Assembly: GCF_029893825.1 (NCBI RefSeq)
Contig: NZ_JARXXV010000001.1
Span: forward strand, 1,488,001-1,552,000
Reading direction: 5' to 3'
Length of the DNA: 64,000 nucleotides
Origin: Aurantimicrobium minutum
Lineage (GTDB): Bacteria; Actinomycetota; Actinomycetes; Actinomycetales; Microbacteriaceae
Numbering within the stretch: the first letter of the stretch is position 1; the number at the start of each line of letters is the position of its first letter. A program made the position numbers and the translations under genes. Positions 8,638 through 17,400 of the stretch are shown here, piece after piece. The notes under the pieces were generated by a model that had not been told where the DNA came from, did no database searches, and saw only the letters and a program-made list of their open reading frames with translations.

Positions 8638-8710
8638 GCCGCCTTAGCTCAGTTGGTAGAGCGATTCCCTCGTAAAGAATAGGTCGCGGGTTCAATTCCC
8701 GCAGGCGGCC
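8638..8710 (+). tRNA. tRNA-Thr (anticodon CGT)
   Basis: A 73-base cloverleaf. Acceptor arms GCCGCCT and AGGCGGC pair fully. The D stem is GCTC/GAGC, the T stem GCGGG/CCCGC with a TTCAATT loop, and the anticodon loop CTCGTAA reads ACG (Thr). The anticodon stem is ATTCC/AGAAT, leaving a C-A mismatch at the loop-closing position. CCA is not followed exactly as encoded (CCCAT). Confidence 0.93.
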
Positions 8711-8756
8711 CCATAGCTCCATTGCTTGTGTACTACGGATCCGTAAGGGGAAACAC

Positions 8757-11009
8757 ATGAAGGACTGGACTCCAAAACTCTGGCTGCGTATTTTGCTGCC
8801 CACCGTCTTGGTTGTGGTGTGGTTTGCAATCGCTGGCCTGGGTGGTCCCACATTCGGCAAGATCTCTGATGTCTCCACCAATGACCAGGCAGGATTCCTT
8901 CCTGCTAGTGCGCAAAGCACCGAGGTCAATGAATGGCAGAGCAAGTTCAACGACTCGGAGAACATCCCTGCCATCGTGGTATTCCAGAAGGACTCTGGCA
9001 CGGTCACTGACGCTGACAAGCTGAAGTTTGACGAGCTCACTCCAACTCTCGAAGACGCTGAGGGTGTTGCTCCCACCGTTGAAGGCGAGATGCCCTCTGT
9101 TCTTGGTCCCACCTATTCAGAAGATGGCCAGGCAGTTGAATACCTGGTGTTCTTTGATGCCAGTGGTGAAGAACTTCTCACCAGCATCAACGGTCTGCGT
9201 GCTGAGCTCAAGGATGCAACCCCAGCTGGTTTCACCTCCTATGTGACCGGACCTGGTGGTCTGCTCGCTGACTTCGTCAGTGGCTTCGCTGGTATTGATG
9301 GCATCTTGCTGATCGTGGCACTGCTGGCCGTGTTCATCATCTTGCTCGTGGTTTACCGCGCACTGCTGCTGCCGATTCTGGTTTTGCTCACCTCGGTATT
9401 CGCCCTCTCTGGTTCGATCCTGGGCATTTACTACCTCGCCCTGAACGACATCATCAAGGTCTCTGGTCAAAGTCAGGGAATCCTCTCGATTCTGGTTATT
9501 GGTGCGGCGACCGACTACGCCCTGCTCTTTGTTGCCCGCTACCGCGAGGCACTCTTCGACGTGCAGAACAAGTGGTCTGCTCTGGGCCGCGCATTCCGCG
9601 GATCCTTCGAGCCCATCTTCGCCTCGGCGGCAACAGTTATCGCAGCGCTGCTGTGCTTGCTGTTCTCTGACCTCAACTCCAACAAGGCGCTGGGCCCCAT
9701 TGCCGCCTTCGGTATCGGGTTTGCCTTCCTTGCCGCCATCACCTTCTTGCCCGCGCTGTTGGCCATCTTTGGCCGTGCCGCGTTCTGGCCATTCATGCCT
9801 AAGCCTGGCAAGAAGAAGTTGGCTCCGGTTGAGCCCAACACTCTGCCTGGCCTCGAGGGTGTTCGTGGCCTGTGGAAGGGCGTGGGTAACCTCGTAGGCA
9901 AGAAGCCTCGTGCGACGTGGATTGTCACCCTGGTGGTGCTTCTCGCTGCCATCGCAGGCTTGCCAGGTCTGAAGGCAAGCGGTATTCCACAGACCGACTT
10001 CTTGCTCGGTGACAACATCGAATCTGTCGACGGACAAGATGTTCTGGCCCAGCACTTCGACGCCGGCGACGGGTCACCCGTGGTGATCGTTGCAGACGAG
10101 AAGAAGTATGAAGCAGTTCTTGCTGCGACTGAAGCCACCGATGGTATTTCTAAGGCTTCTGTTCAAGCCGATGCCAAAGCAATGGCTGCTGCCTACAAGA
10201 AGGCAGCCGAAGACGCTGCTGCAGCGGCTGCTGCCGCCTATGCCAGCGGCCCTCCCGCTGCTGGTGCACCATCAGCTTTCGTGATGCCAGAGATTGAGAC
10301 CATCCCTCAGGTGGTTGACGGCAAGGTCATCATCAACGCAACTTTGAAGTATCAGGCGGACTCTGCTGAGGCAGAGAACGTAGTCAAGCAGATGCGTGCA
10401 GATCTCGTTGCCGAAGACCCCAGTGTTCTTGTTGGTGGTGAGACCGCTATTGCACTCGACACCAACGAAACAGCACAGGCTGACTTGGCCAAGATCATCC
10501 CCATCGTGTTGCTGGTGATCTTCTTGATTCTGATGCTGTTGCTGCGCTCGATTGTGGCGCCGCTGGTACTGATCTTCACTGTTGTTGTCAGCTTTGCGGC
10601 AACGCTGGGTCTGTCCGCGATCTTCTTCAACAACGTGTTCGGTTTCCCCGGTGCTGATGCGAGCGTGCCACTGTTTGGCTTCGTCTTCCTCGTTGCACTC
10701 GGTATTGACTACAACATCTTCTTGATGACGCGTGTGCGCGAGGAAAGCATCAACCTGGGCACGCGCCCCGGAATCCTCAAGGGTCTCACCGTCACCGGTG
10801 GTGTGATTACCTCGGCTGGTGTGGTCTTGGCAGCAACTTTTGCTGCACTGGGTGTTATCCCGCTGTTGTTCTTGGTTCAGCTGGCCTTCATCGTGTCGGT
10901 GGGTGTGATCATTGACACCGCACTGGTGCGAACCCTGCTGGTTCCCGCGCTTGCCTATGACATTGGACCCAAAATTTGGTGGCCCAGCAAACTCGGAAAA
11001 CTGAAGTAA
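8757..11009 (+). CDS. MMPL/RND-family membrane transporter
   Basis: A 750-residue inner-membrane exporter with the MmpL duplicated layout: an N-terminal helix, an extracytoplasmic domain (about residues 35-175), five or six helices (about 180-345), a second extracytoplasmic domain (about 410-575), then six helices. The GAATDYALLFVARYRE segment near residue 250 and GIDYNIFLMTRVREE near residue 655 carry the paired Asp-Tyr of the RND proton relay. An Ala-rich stretch (residues 475-500) marks the second loop. AAGGGG precedes the ATG. Substrate unknown; lipid or drug export is usual for the family. A strong terminator follows. Confidence 0.9.
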   Translation: MKDWTPKLWLRILLPTVLVVVWFAIAGLGGPTFGKISDVSTNDQAGFLPASAQSTEVNEWQSKFNDSENIPAIVVFQKDSGTVTDADKLKFDELTPTLEDAEGVAPTVEGEMPSVLGPTYSEDGQAVEYLVFFDASGEELLTSINGLRAELKDATPAGFTSYVTGPGGLLADFVSGFAGIDGILLIVALLAVFIILLVVYRALLLPILVLLTSVFALSGSILGIYYLALNDIIKVSGQSQGILSILVIGAATDYALLFVARYREALFDVQNKWSALGRAFRGSFEPIFASAATVIAALLCLLFSDLNSNKALGPIAAFGIGFAFLAAITFLPALLAIFGRAAFWPFMPKPGKKKLAPVEPNTLPGLEGVRGLWKGVGNLVGKKPRATWIVTLVVLLAAIAGLPGLKASGIPQTDFLLGDNIESVDGQDVLAQHFDAGDGSPVVIVADEKKYEAVLAATEATDGISKASVQADAKAMAAAYKKAAEDAAAAAAAAYASGPPAAGAPSAFVMPEIETIPQVVDGKVIINATLKYQADSAEAENVVKQMRADLVAEDPSVLVGGETAIALDTNETAQADLAKIIPIVLLVIFLILMLLLRSIVAPLVLIFTVVVSFAATLGLSAIFFNNVFGFPGADASVPLFGFVFLVALGIDYNIFLMTRVREESINLGTRPGILKGLTVTGGVITSAGVVLAATFAALGVIPLLFLVQLAFIVSVGVIIDTALVRTLLVPALAYDIGPKIWWPSKLGKLK

Positions 11010-11027
11010 TTCACTTTCGTTTCACTC

Positions 11028-11055
11028 CTCAGCCCCCTAGAAATAGGGGGCTGAG
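11028..11055 (+). terminator. intrinsic terminator after the MMPL gene
   Basis: A perfect 12-bp stem (CTCAGCCCCCTA with TAGGGGGCTGAG) with a GAAA loop, followed by TTCTT. Confidence 0.9.
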
Positions 11056-11066
11056 TTCTTGTAATA

Positions 11067-11084
11067 TCGTTTGAGTCCAAACGA
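11067..11084. promoter_or_regulatory. possible operator upstream of gabD
   Basis: Perfect inverted repeat TCGTTTG, AGTC, CAAACGA, located 60-77 bases before the gabD start and after the preceding terminator. Its size fits a dimeric regulator site; the regulator is unknown. A TAGAAT at about 11113 may be the -10 box. Confidence 0.4.
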
Positions 11085-11143
11085 CCCCTTTATTTCGCAC
11101 CATATTTGCGGTTAGAATAAGGAATTCGTAGAAAAGGTGAAGA

Positions 11144-12616
11144 ATGTCAACGATTTCCGAATCAGAACTGCTCTCTAAGGTTCCATCTCAGCTGTATATT
11201 GACGGCAAGTGGGTAGATGCTGCTGGTGGCAAAACTGTCGATGTGATCGACCCAGCAACCGGTCTGGTGCTCAAGAGCATTGCTGACGCTTCACCAGAAG
11301 ACGGCATGAAGGCCCTGGATGCTGCCGTGGCAGCACAGGACGCTTGGGCGGCCACACCTCCTCGCACCCGCAGTGACATCCTGCGTAAGGCGTTTGAGCG
11401 CGTGCAGGAACTCAAGGATGAATTTGCGCTGCTGATGACCCTCGAGATGGGTAAGCCCCTCGCTGAAGCTATTGGTGAAGTGAACTACGGTTCTGAATTC
11501 CTACGCTGGTTCAGCGAAGAAGCAGTACGCATCACCGGTCGTTACGGCAGCAACCCTGAAGGCACCGGTCGCACCATCGTGACCCACATGCCCGTGGGCC
11601 CCAGCTACTTGATCACCCCCTGGAACTTCCCACTGGCGATGGCAACCCGCAAGATTGCTCCCGCACTTGCTGCTGGCTGCACCGTTGTGGTCAAGCCTGC
11701 AACCCTCACCCCACTGACCACCCTCTACTTCGTGAAGATCTTGGAAGAGTGTGGAGTTCCTGCCGGTGTAGTGAACGTGTTCACCACCTCGAACACCGCA
11801 GCCGTTTCTGACCCCATCGTGACCGACAAGCGTTTGCGCAAGCTCTCCTTCACCGGTTCCACCGGTGTGGGTCAGTCACTGATGAAGCTTGCCACCGAGA
11901 ACATGCTCCGCACCTCAATGGAGCTCGGCGGAAACGCACCATTCCTGGTGTTCGAAGATGCAGATCTCGACAAGGCCGTGGACGGTGTGATGATTGCGAA
12001 GTTCCGCAACATCGGACAGGCCTGCACCGCAGCAAACCGTGTGATCGTGCACGAGAGTGTTGCCGACGCATTTGCCAAGAAAGTCACCGAACGTGTTCAG
12101 GCCATGAAGATCGGTCGCGGAACCGAAGAAGGCGTCAGCATTGGACCCCTCATCGATTCCAAGGCTGTAGCCAAGGCAAACGAGCTCGTGCAGGACGCTG
12201 TGGCAAAGGGTGCAACAGTGCTCACCGGTGGCAAGGCTATTGAAGGTGCAGGCACCTTCTATGAGCCCACCGTGCTCACCGGTGTCAAGCCCGGTGCTGA
12301 CATCATGACCGAAGAAATCTTTGGCCCAGTGCTTTCCATCACCACCTTCTCAACCGAAGAAGAAGGCATCAAGATTGCTAACGACACCGAATACGGTCTC
12401 ATTGGTTATGTCTACACCGAAGACTTCAAGCGCGGTCAGCGACTGATTGAAAAGCTGCAAACCGGCATGATGGGTCTGAACGCTGGTGTCATCTCCAACG
12501 CTTCTGCACCATTCGGTGGAGTGAAGATGTCTGGTCTGGGCCGCGAGGGTGGCTTTGAAGGTATCAACGAGTACCTCTCGGTGAAATACACCATGACACC
12601 TAATCCCTTTGCCTAA
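11144..12616 (+). CDS. gabD: succinate-semialdehyde dehydrogenase
   Basis: Aldehyde dehydrogenase of 490 residues oxidising succinate semialdehyde to succinate, the exit of the GABA route. The catalytic Cys294 lies in GQACTAANR and the general-base Glu260 in MELGGNAP; TPWNFPLAM near residue 160 and FTGSTGVGQ near residue 235 form the cofactor site. AAGGTGAAG precedes the ATG. The best family match is GabD, but close aldehyde dehydrogenases differ in substrate. It is transcribed alone, between two strong terminators, with a palindrome in its promoter region. Confidence 0.88.
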   Translation: MSTISESELLSKVPSQLYIDGKWVDAAGGKTVDVIDPATGLVLKSIADASPEDGMKALDAAVAAQDAWAATPPRTRSDILRKAFERVQELKDEFALLMTLEMGKPLAEAIGEVNYGSEFLRWFSEEAVRITGRYGSNPEGTGRTIVTHMPVGPSYLITPWNFPLAMATRKIAPALAAGCTVVVKPATLTPLTTLYFVKILEECGVPAGVVNVFTTSNTAAVSDPIVTDKRLRKLSFTGSTGVGQSLMKLATENMLRTSMELGGNAPFLVFEDADLDKAVDGVMIAKFRNIGQACTAANRVIVHESVADAFAKKVTERVQAMKIGRGTEEGVSIGPLIDSKAVAKANELVQDAVAKGATVLTGGKAIEGAGTFYEPTVLTGVKPGADIMTEEIFGPVLSITTFSTEEEGIKIANDTEYGLIGYVYTEDFKRGQRLIEKLQTGMMGLNAGVISNASAPFGGVKMSGLGREGGFEGINEYLSVKYTMTPNPFA

Positions 12617-12647
12617 GCCCTTCGTATAACAACGAAGCAACAAGCAA

Positions 12648-12684
12648 ATGAAGAACGCCTCCCCGCTGGGGAGGCGTTCTTCAT
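12648..12684. terminator. bidirectional terminator between gabD and the ABC exporter
   Basis: A 17-bp perfect stem (12648-12664 with 12668-12684) and a 3-base loop GCT. The outer pairs are A/T rich on both sides, so it can serve both convergent genes. Confidence 0.85.
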
Positions 12685-12695
12685 GCTTGAGGTCA

Positions 12696-14636
12696 CTAGA
12701 CTAGCAACTGGTGCTTGGCCAGGTTCTTATACAGCGGGGTAGTCTTCACCAGTTCAGAGTGGGTGCCGGTGCCGACAACAGCACCGTTCTCCAACACAAT
12801 AATCTGATCACTATCGACCACAGTGGAGAGGCGGTGCGCAATGATGATCAGGGTTCGATCCTGAGCAACGCGGTCAATCGCTTCACGCATGAGTTGCTCA
12901 TTCGCTCCGTCCAGGCTTGAGGTGGACTCATCAAGCAACAAAATCGGGGGAGCGGCCAAAAGTGCTCGAGCAATAGCTAGACGTTGACGCTCACCGCCGG
13001 AGAGCATGACGCCCTCCTCGCCGACTGGAGCATCCAGTCCTAGTCCGCTGCGTTCGAGAACGTTGGACAGGTTCACATCGGCGAGCACCGCAATACAGTC
13101 CTCATCGGTTGCCTGGGGCGAGCCCAGCAGCAGGTTCTCGCGCAGCGAACCAGCCAAGACGGGAGCATCCTGCTCCACATAGCCAATCTGTGCACGAAGG
13201 TCTTCACGAGGCAGCGCCTTGATATCCACGCCACCGAGGCGAATCTCGCCAGAGGTGGGGTCGTAGAAGCGCTCAATGAGTCCCAAGATGGTCGACTTAC
13301 CTGCACCCGATGGTCCCACCAGTGCCGCACGAGTTCCGTGCTGAACCGAGAAGGAAACACCCTTAAGAATCTCGGGAGCCTCAACCTCGGGCAGGGCTTC
13401 CAAGGCGAGAGCTTCACCGGCAGCTCCGCCAGCCTTGATGCGTGCTTTTTCAGCACGGCTCATCTTTGCGGTCGGGTCTGTGGTGCTCTCATCCTCTTCA
13501 GTGGGCAGAACCAGCTTGGGGTAGGAGAAGCGCACATCAACAAATTCAACGGCTACTGGTGAATTCTTGACAGCACCGCGAGCACCACCGTCGAGCACGG
13601 CAAGCGGTGCCAGCTCGCGGTCAAACTCACCTTCACTGGGCAGTGCAATGATTTCTTGAATACGTCCTAAAGCACCCAGAGCAGAGTTCACCGAGGTGAT
13701 CGCACCAAAGGCTTGACCCAGCGGCATGATCATCATGAACAAGAACAGGATGAAGGTGACCAGGTTGGCAACCGTAATCGCGCCAGAAGCAACGCGGTAA
13801 CCACCGACACCCAGCACGGTGAGGAAGGCCACCTGCATGGCAATGCCGGCAACGGGAACAACCAGGGCAGAAATCTTGGCAACCTTGATGCCCATGCGCC
13901 AGGCGCCTTCGGCTTCTTCTTCAACAACTTTGATTTCGCGGTCAGTGGCGTTCGCTGCACGCACTGTGCGGACAGCAGAAATCGCACGCTCCACCGAGGC
14001 AGCGAGTTCACCGACCTTTGCCTGAGCCTTGCGGCTGGCAACTCGAATACGGCGCGAGAGCACCGTGACGATGATGATCGCGCTGAATACCACCAGAACG
14101 GTGAGACCCAGCAATACGGGGTCAATGATTGCCATCGCGATGATGGCGCCAATGAAGGTCAAAGAACCACCAATGGCTTCCACAAGTCCCTGCGTCAGCA
14201 CTGCACGCAGCAGCGTGGTGTCTGAGCCCACACGCGAGACGAGGTCACCGGTGCGACGAGTATCAAACTCACTAATGGGCAGGCGCAGAATGCGTCCCAC
14301 CAGGCGGCGCCTGGAGGAAAGCACAACACCTTCACCCGTGCGCTGCAGGAGGTAGTGCTGGAAACCGTTAATCAAAGCGGTGGCTACCACAAGGCTGATC
14401 AGCAGCCAGACCAGGTTCCCCATCAGCTCACCCGCGCTCACGCGGTTGATGACCTGACCCACCAGCAGAGGCTGTGCCAAGGAAGCAGCAGCACCTAGCA
14501 CGCTCAACACAATCACGAAGGAGAGCACCTTCTTGTGTTCAAGCAGGTAGGGCATCAGCTGCCCAAAGCTAGCTTTAGGCGCTGATGACTTCGAATCTGG
14601 GGTCGTTGAACGACGCCCCATGCGGGGGGAGCTCAC
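12696..14636 (-). CDS. ABC exporter, fused permease and ATPase (MsbA/LmrA type)
   Basis: A 646-residue half-transporter: six helices in residues 30-320, then an ATPase domain. Walker A GPSGAGKST lies at residues 441-449, the signature MLSGGERQRLAIARAL near residue 550 and Walker B ILLLDESTSSLD shortly after. It most likely exports lipids or drugs as a dimer. Oddly, about 40 residues rich in Ala, Glu and Lys are inserted inside the ATPase domain between the A-loop Tyr372 (FSYP) and the strand EILKGVSF at residue 422. The GTG at 14636 follows the stop of the upstream membrane-protein gene by 6 bases; the ATG at 14621 is an alternative. Confidence 0.9.
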   Translation of the reverse strand: MSSPRMGRRSTTPDSKSSAPKASFGQLMPYLLEHKKVLSFVIVLSVLGAAASLAQPLLVGQVINRVSAGELMGNLVWLLISLVVATALINGFQHYLLQRTGEGVVLSSRRRLVGRILRLPISEFDTRRTGDLVSRVGSDTTLLRAVLTQGLVEAIGGSLTFIGAIIAMAIIDPVLLGLTVLVVFSAIIIVTVLSRRIRVASRKAQAKVGELAASVERAISAVRTVRAANATDREIKVVEEEAEGAWRMGIKVAKISALVVPVAGIAMQVAFLTVLGVGGYRVASGAITVANLVTFILFLFMMIMPLGQAFGAITSVNSALGALGRIQEIIALPSEGEFDRELAPLAVLDGGARGAVKNSPVAVEFVDVRFSYPKLVLPTEEDESTTDPTAKMSRAEKARIKAGGAAGEALALEALPEVEAPEILKGVSFSVQHGTRAALVGPSGAGKSTILGLIERFYDPTSGEIRLGGVDIKALPREDLRAQIGYVEQDAPVLAGSLRENLLLGSPQATDEDCIAVLADVNLSNVLERSGLGLDAPVGEEGVMLSGGERQRLAIARALLAAPPILLLDESTSSLDGANEQLMREAIDRVAQDRTLIIIAHRLSTVVDSDQIIVLENGAVVGTGTHSELVKTTPLYKNLAKHQLLV

Positions 14637-14642
14637 CAGGGG

Positions 14643-15005
14643 TTAGTTCCAGGCAACGGCGAGGACAACGTTGAGCAGAGTCAGACCACCGATGGTCCAC
14701 AGTGCCCACGAAGGTGCTACCTCGCGCTTGCGGAAGATGAGGGCAATCACAGTGATCACAATGAGCACAGAAAGCTTCACTGCAATCTTGGCGTTGTTGA
14801 CCTCTTCATCTTCAACCAGACCGGCTGAGTAGATGCCGGTGAGTGCAACACCGGTAACAAGCTGGGTGTAAGCACCATCGAGCATGCCGCGCAGAACGCG
14901 ACCCTTACCAGCAGCAATGTCCTTGATCTGAACCAGGAATGATCCCAGCAAGAAGGACAGACCAACGAAGTGCAGGATGACGAGGATTGTGACTAAAAGT
15001 TCCAT
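14643..15005 (-). CDS. small four-helix membrane protein, conserved hypothetical
   Basis: A 120-residue protein with four predicted membrane helices (about residues 3-23, 45-65, 77-93 and 98-118). A short charged loop KDIAAGKGR links the first two. It resembles the actinobacterial small membrane proteins found next to exporters, but I cannot assign a function. It starts leaderless (TAGGCT, 6 bases, ATG), independent of the riboflavin operon upstream, and is followed closely by the ABC exporter, with which it may be co-expressed. Confidence 0.8.
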   Translation of the reverse strand: MELLVTILVILHFVGLSFLLGSFLVQIKDIAAGKGRVLRGMLDGAYTQLVTGVALTGIYSAGLVEDEEVNNAKIAVKLSVLIVITVIALIFRKREVAPSWALWTIGGLTLLNVVLAVAWN

Positions 15006-15011
15006 AGCTTC

Positions 15012-15017
15012 AGCCTA
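15012..15017 (-). promoter_or_regulatory. -10 box of the small membrane protein, leaderless geometry
   Basis: TAGGCT on the minus strand, followed by 6 bases and the ATG. It lies just past the ribH stop, giving the last two genes of this block their own promoter. Confidence 0.55.
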
Positions 15018-15018
15018 A

Positions 15019-15492
15019 CTACTTGTTCCGGATAGAACGAAGGGTCACAGCGGTTTCCAAGGCGGCAATGGCTGCTTCAGCACCCTTGTCTTCTTTGGAA
15101 TCAGGAAGACCAGCACGGTCTAGTCCCTGCTGTTCATCATCGAGAGTGAGAACACCAAAGCCGACTGGCTTGCCGGTGTCGAGAGAAACGCGGGTCAATC
15201 CGCTGGTTGCGGCGTCAGAGACAAACTCGAAGTGTGGTGTGCCACCACGAATAATGACACCCAGTGCCACGACAGCATCTGCTCCTGCTTCCAGCACAGC
15301 CTTGCTCACCACGGGCAGTTCAAAACTTCCAGCGACTCGAACCAGGGAGTGGGTAGCACCTGCGGCTTCCAGGGTGCGCTGTGCCGAAGCAATCATGGCG
15401 TCAGTAATGACCTCATGCCACTGACCTGCCACGATGACAACGTTTAAACCAGTGCCGTCAACGGTAATGGTGGGTGATCCTGCGCCACTCAT
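15019..15492 (-). CDS. ribH: 6,7-dimethyl-8-ribityllumazine synthase
   Basis: Condenses 3,4-dihydroxy-2-butanone 4-phosphate with the ribityl pyrimidine to give lumazine, the penultimate riboflavin step. The 157-residue length is standard. The GVIIRGGTPHFEFVSDA segment near residue 80 holds the phosphate and catalytic His region. It begins in an ATGA overlap with ribBA and closes the FMN-regulated operon. Confidence 0.96.
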   Translation of the reverse strand: MSGAGSPTITVDGTGLNVVIVAGQWHEVITDAMIASAQRTLEAAGATHSLVRVAGSFELPVVSKAVLEAGADAVVALGVIIRGGTPHFEFVSDAATSGLTRVSLDTGKPVGFGVLTLDDEQQGLDRAGLPDSKEDKGAEAAIAALETAVTLRSIRNK

Positions 15493-16772
15493 GCGGTGAC
15501 CTCCTTTGGGGTTGCTGCGGGTTCAATTGCGGGAAGAACACCGGGAAGCTGGTGTCCCATGCGGTCACGCTTCACGTTGAGATATCCCGTGTTGTATTCA
15601 CCCAATCCCACCACCAGTGGAACGAGGTCATTGATGGTGATGCCGTAGTTTTCGAGCTGGCGCTTCTTCTCAGGGTTGTTCGAGAGTAGTCGAACCGAGC
15701 GAATGCCCATATCTGCGAGCATGCGCGCAGCTGCGGTGTAGTCACGCGCGTCGGCAGGCAAGCCGAGGGCAAGGTTGGCATCGAGTGTGTCCAGGCCCTG
15801 CTCTTGGAGTTTGTAGGCCTTGAACTTGTTCACCAGGCCAATACCGCGGCCTTCCTGGCCGCGCATGTAGAGCACGACACCACCGGCAGGATCTGCTTCA
15901 ATCATGCGCAGGGCCTCATCAAGCTGTGGTCCACACTCACACTTGAGTGAGTGCAGAGCTTCACCGGTGAGGCACTCGGAGTGGACGCGAACCAGTACGT
16001 TTTCTCCGTCAGGATTACCTGCCACAATCGCCACGTGATCGGTGCCAGTGGAGTGGTCACGATATCCACGCATGCGGAAGGTGCCATTCTCGGTGGGAAC
16101 GTTGGTCTCCACCTCGAAGGCAACACGGTGGGCATCAAGCTCACCCTCAATGCGGGCGGGAAGCGGATGTGCTTCCAGGTAGTCGACAAGTGCCGCTACG
16201 GTGGTCAGTGGCATATTGTCACGCTGGGCCAGCTTCTCGAGCCCAGGCATGCGCATCATGTCCCCGTCCTCATCCACGATTTCAGCAATCACGCCAACGG
16301 GATTCAAGCCGGCGAGACGCAGCAAGTCAACAGTCGCCTCAGTGTGACCAGCACGTTGCATCACACCACCATCCACGGCGCGCAGCGGCAGGATGTGGCC
16401 GGGGCGAATGAGGTCTGAGGGAGCAGAGTCGGGGTTAGCCAAGATGTTGACCGTGCGAGCACGGTCACTGGCGCTAATCCCGGTGGTGACTCCCTCTGCT
16501 GCATCCACAGAGATGGTGTACGCGGTGGTGCGCACGTCCTGGTTACGCTCAACCATGATGGGCAAGTTGAGGCGGTCTGCCACATCACGTGGCATCGGAG
16601 CACACACCAAGCCGGAGGAGTGCTTCACAATCCAGGCCATGGTTTCTTTGGTCGCGAACTCGGCAGCCATGATGGCGTCACCTTCGTTTTCGCGACCTTC
16701 GTCATCGGCGACAAGGACAATACGTCCTGCCTTGAGCGCCTCAAGAACTTCGGGGATGGGAGTGAGAGCCAT
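15489..16772 (-). CDS. ribBA: bifunctional DHBP synthase / GTP cyclohydrolase II
   Basis: Supplies both riboflavin precursors. The N-terminal domain (about residues 1-205) has the acidic DDEGRENEGD site of DHBP synthase. The C-terminal GTP cyclohydrolase II domain has the zinc cysteines in ECLTGEALHSLKCECGPQ and the MRGQEGRGIG segment. I use the ATG at 16772, one base after the ribE stop, giving 427 residues; the longer open frame upstream reads through ribE with no homology. It overlaps ribH by 4 bases. Confidence 0.95.
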   Translation of the reverse strand: MALTPIPEVLEALKAGRIVLVADDEGRENEGDAIMAAEFATKETMAWIVKHSSGLVCAPMPRDVADRLNLPIMVERNQDVRTTAYTISVDAAEGVTTGISASDRARTVNILANPDSAPSDLIRPGHILPLRAVDGGVMQRAGHTEATVDLLRLAGLNPVGVIAEIVDEDGDMMRMPGLEKLAQRDNMPLTTVAALVDYLEAHPLPARIEGELDAHRVAFEVETNVPTENGTFRMRGYRDHSTGTDHVAIVAGNPDGENVLVRVHSECLTGEALHSLKCECGPQLDEALRMIEADPAGGVVLYMRGQEGRGIGLVNKFKAYKLQEQGLDTLDANLALGLPADARDYTAAARMLADMGIRSVRLLSNNPEKKRQLENYGITINDLVPLVVGLGEYNTGYLNVKRDRMGHQLPGVLPAIEPAATPKEVTA

Positions 16773-16773
16773 G

Positions 16774-17400
16774 TTAGGCACCTGCATTCTGTTGGGGTAG
16801 GAAGGCCAGCATTCGTGCGACCTGGCGGGCAATAATGTCTGTTTCGAGGTTGACCTTGTCGCCCACGGCGCGTAGGCCAAGGGTGGTCACACTCAATGTC
16901 TCGGGGATGAGGGAGACCTCAAACCACTGGGAGGCTTCTCTTGGGGAGCTGATGTTACTCACGGTGAGCGAGACGCCGTCGACCGTGATTGAGCCCTTGT
17001 CCACCAGTAACGGAGCAAGGTCGCGGCTGAGCCCAAAGCGCACCACGGTCCAGTCGGCACTGGGGGTAATGGAGAGCACTTCGGCAGTGCCATCAACGTG
17101 GCCCTGAACGATGTGACCGCCCAGGCGCGAGCCCAGCTGCGCAGCGCGCTCCAAGTTCACGGGAAGTCCCACAACCGCGTCACGCATCGTGGTCATGGCG
17201 AGGGTTTGTTCCATCACATCTGCGGTGAAAGAGGAGGCATCGTGCTCCACCACGGTTAAACACACGCCACTGACTGCGATCGAATCACCCTGCCGCGCAC
17301 CAGATAGGGCAGTGTTGCCGCTGACGGTCAGGCGCACCGCATCGGGCAGCTGCTCGATTGCGGTGATCGTTCCACGTTCTTCAATCAGTCCGGTAAACAT
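16774..17400 (-). CDS. ribE: riboflavin synthase, alpha chain
   Basis: Dismutates two lumazines to riboflavin. The 208-residue protein shows the two lumazine-binding repeats; MFTGLIEERG begins the first and GGHIVQGHVDG, near residue 95, the second. The ATG overlaps the ribD stop by one base (TGATG). Also named ribC in some genomes. Confidence 0.95.
   Translation of the reverse strand: MFTGLIEERGTITAIEQLPDAVRLTVSGNTALSGARQGDSIAVSGVCLTVVEHDASSFTADVMEQTLAMTTMRDAVVGLPVNLERAAQLGSRLGGHIVQGHVDGTAEVLSITPSADWTVVRFGLSRDLAPLLVDKGSITVDGVSLTVSNISSPREASQWFEVSLIPETLSVTTLGLRAVGDKVNLETDIIARQVARMLAFLPQQNAGA

Noticed and set aside
8638-8757. tRNA-Thr as an integration site for a mobile element
   Set aside because: No integrase and no repeated tRNA 3' end occur downstream; the MMPL gene has ordinary composition.
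9117-10055. Long open frame on the minus strand (312 codons) inside the MMPL gene
   Set aside because: It is antisense to a clear transporter, is rich in Gln/Glu/Arg codons as expected of a shadow frame, and has no start signal.
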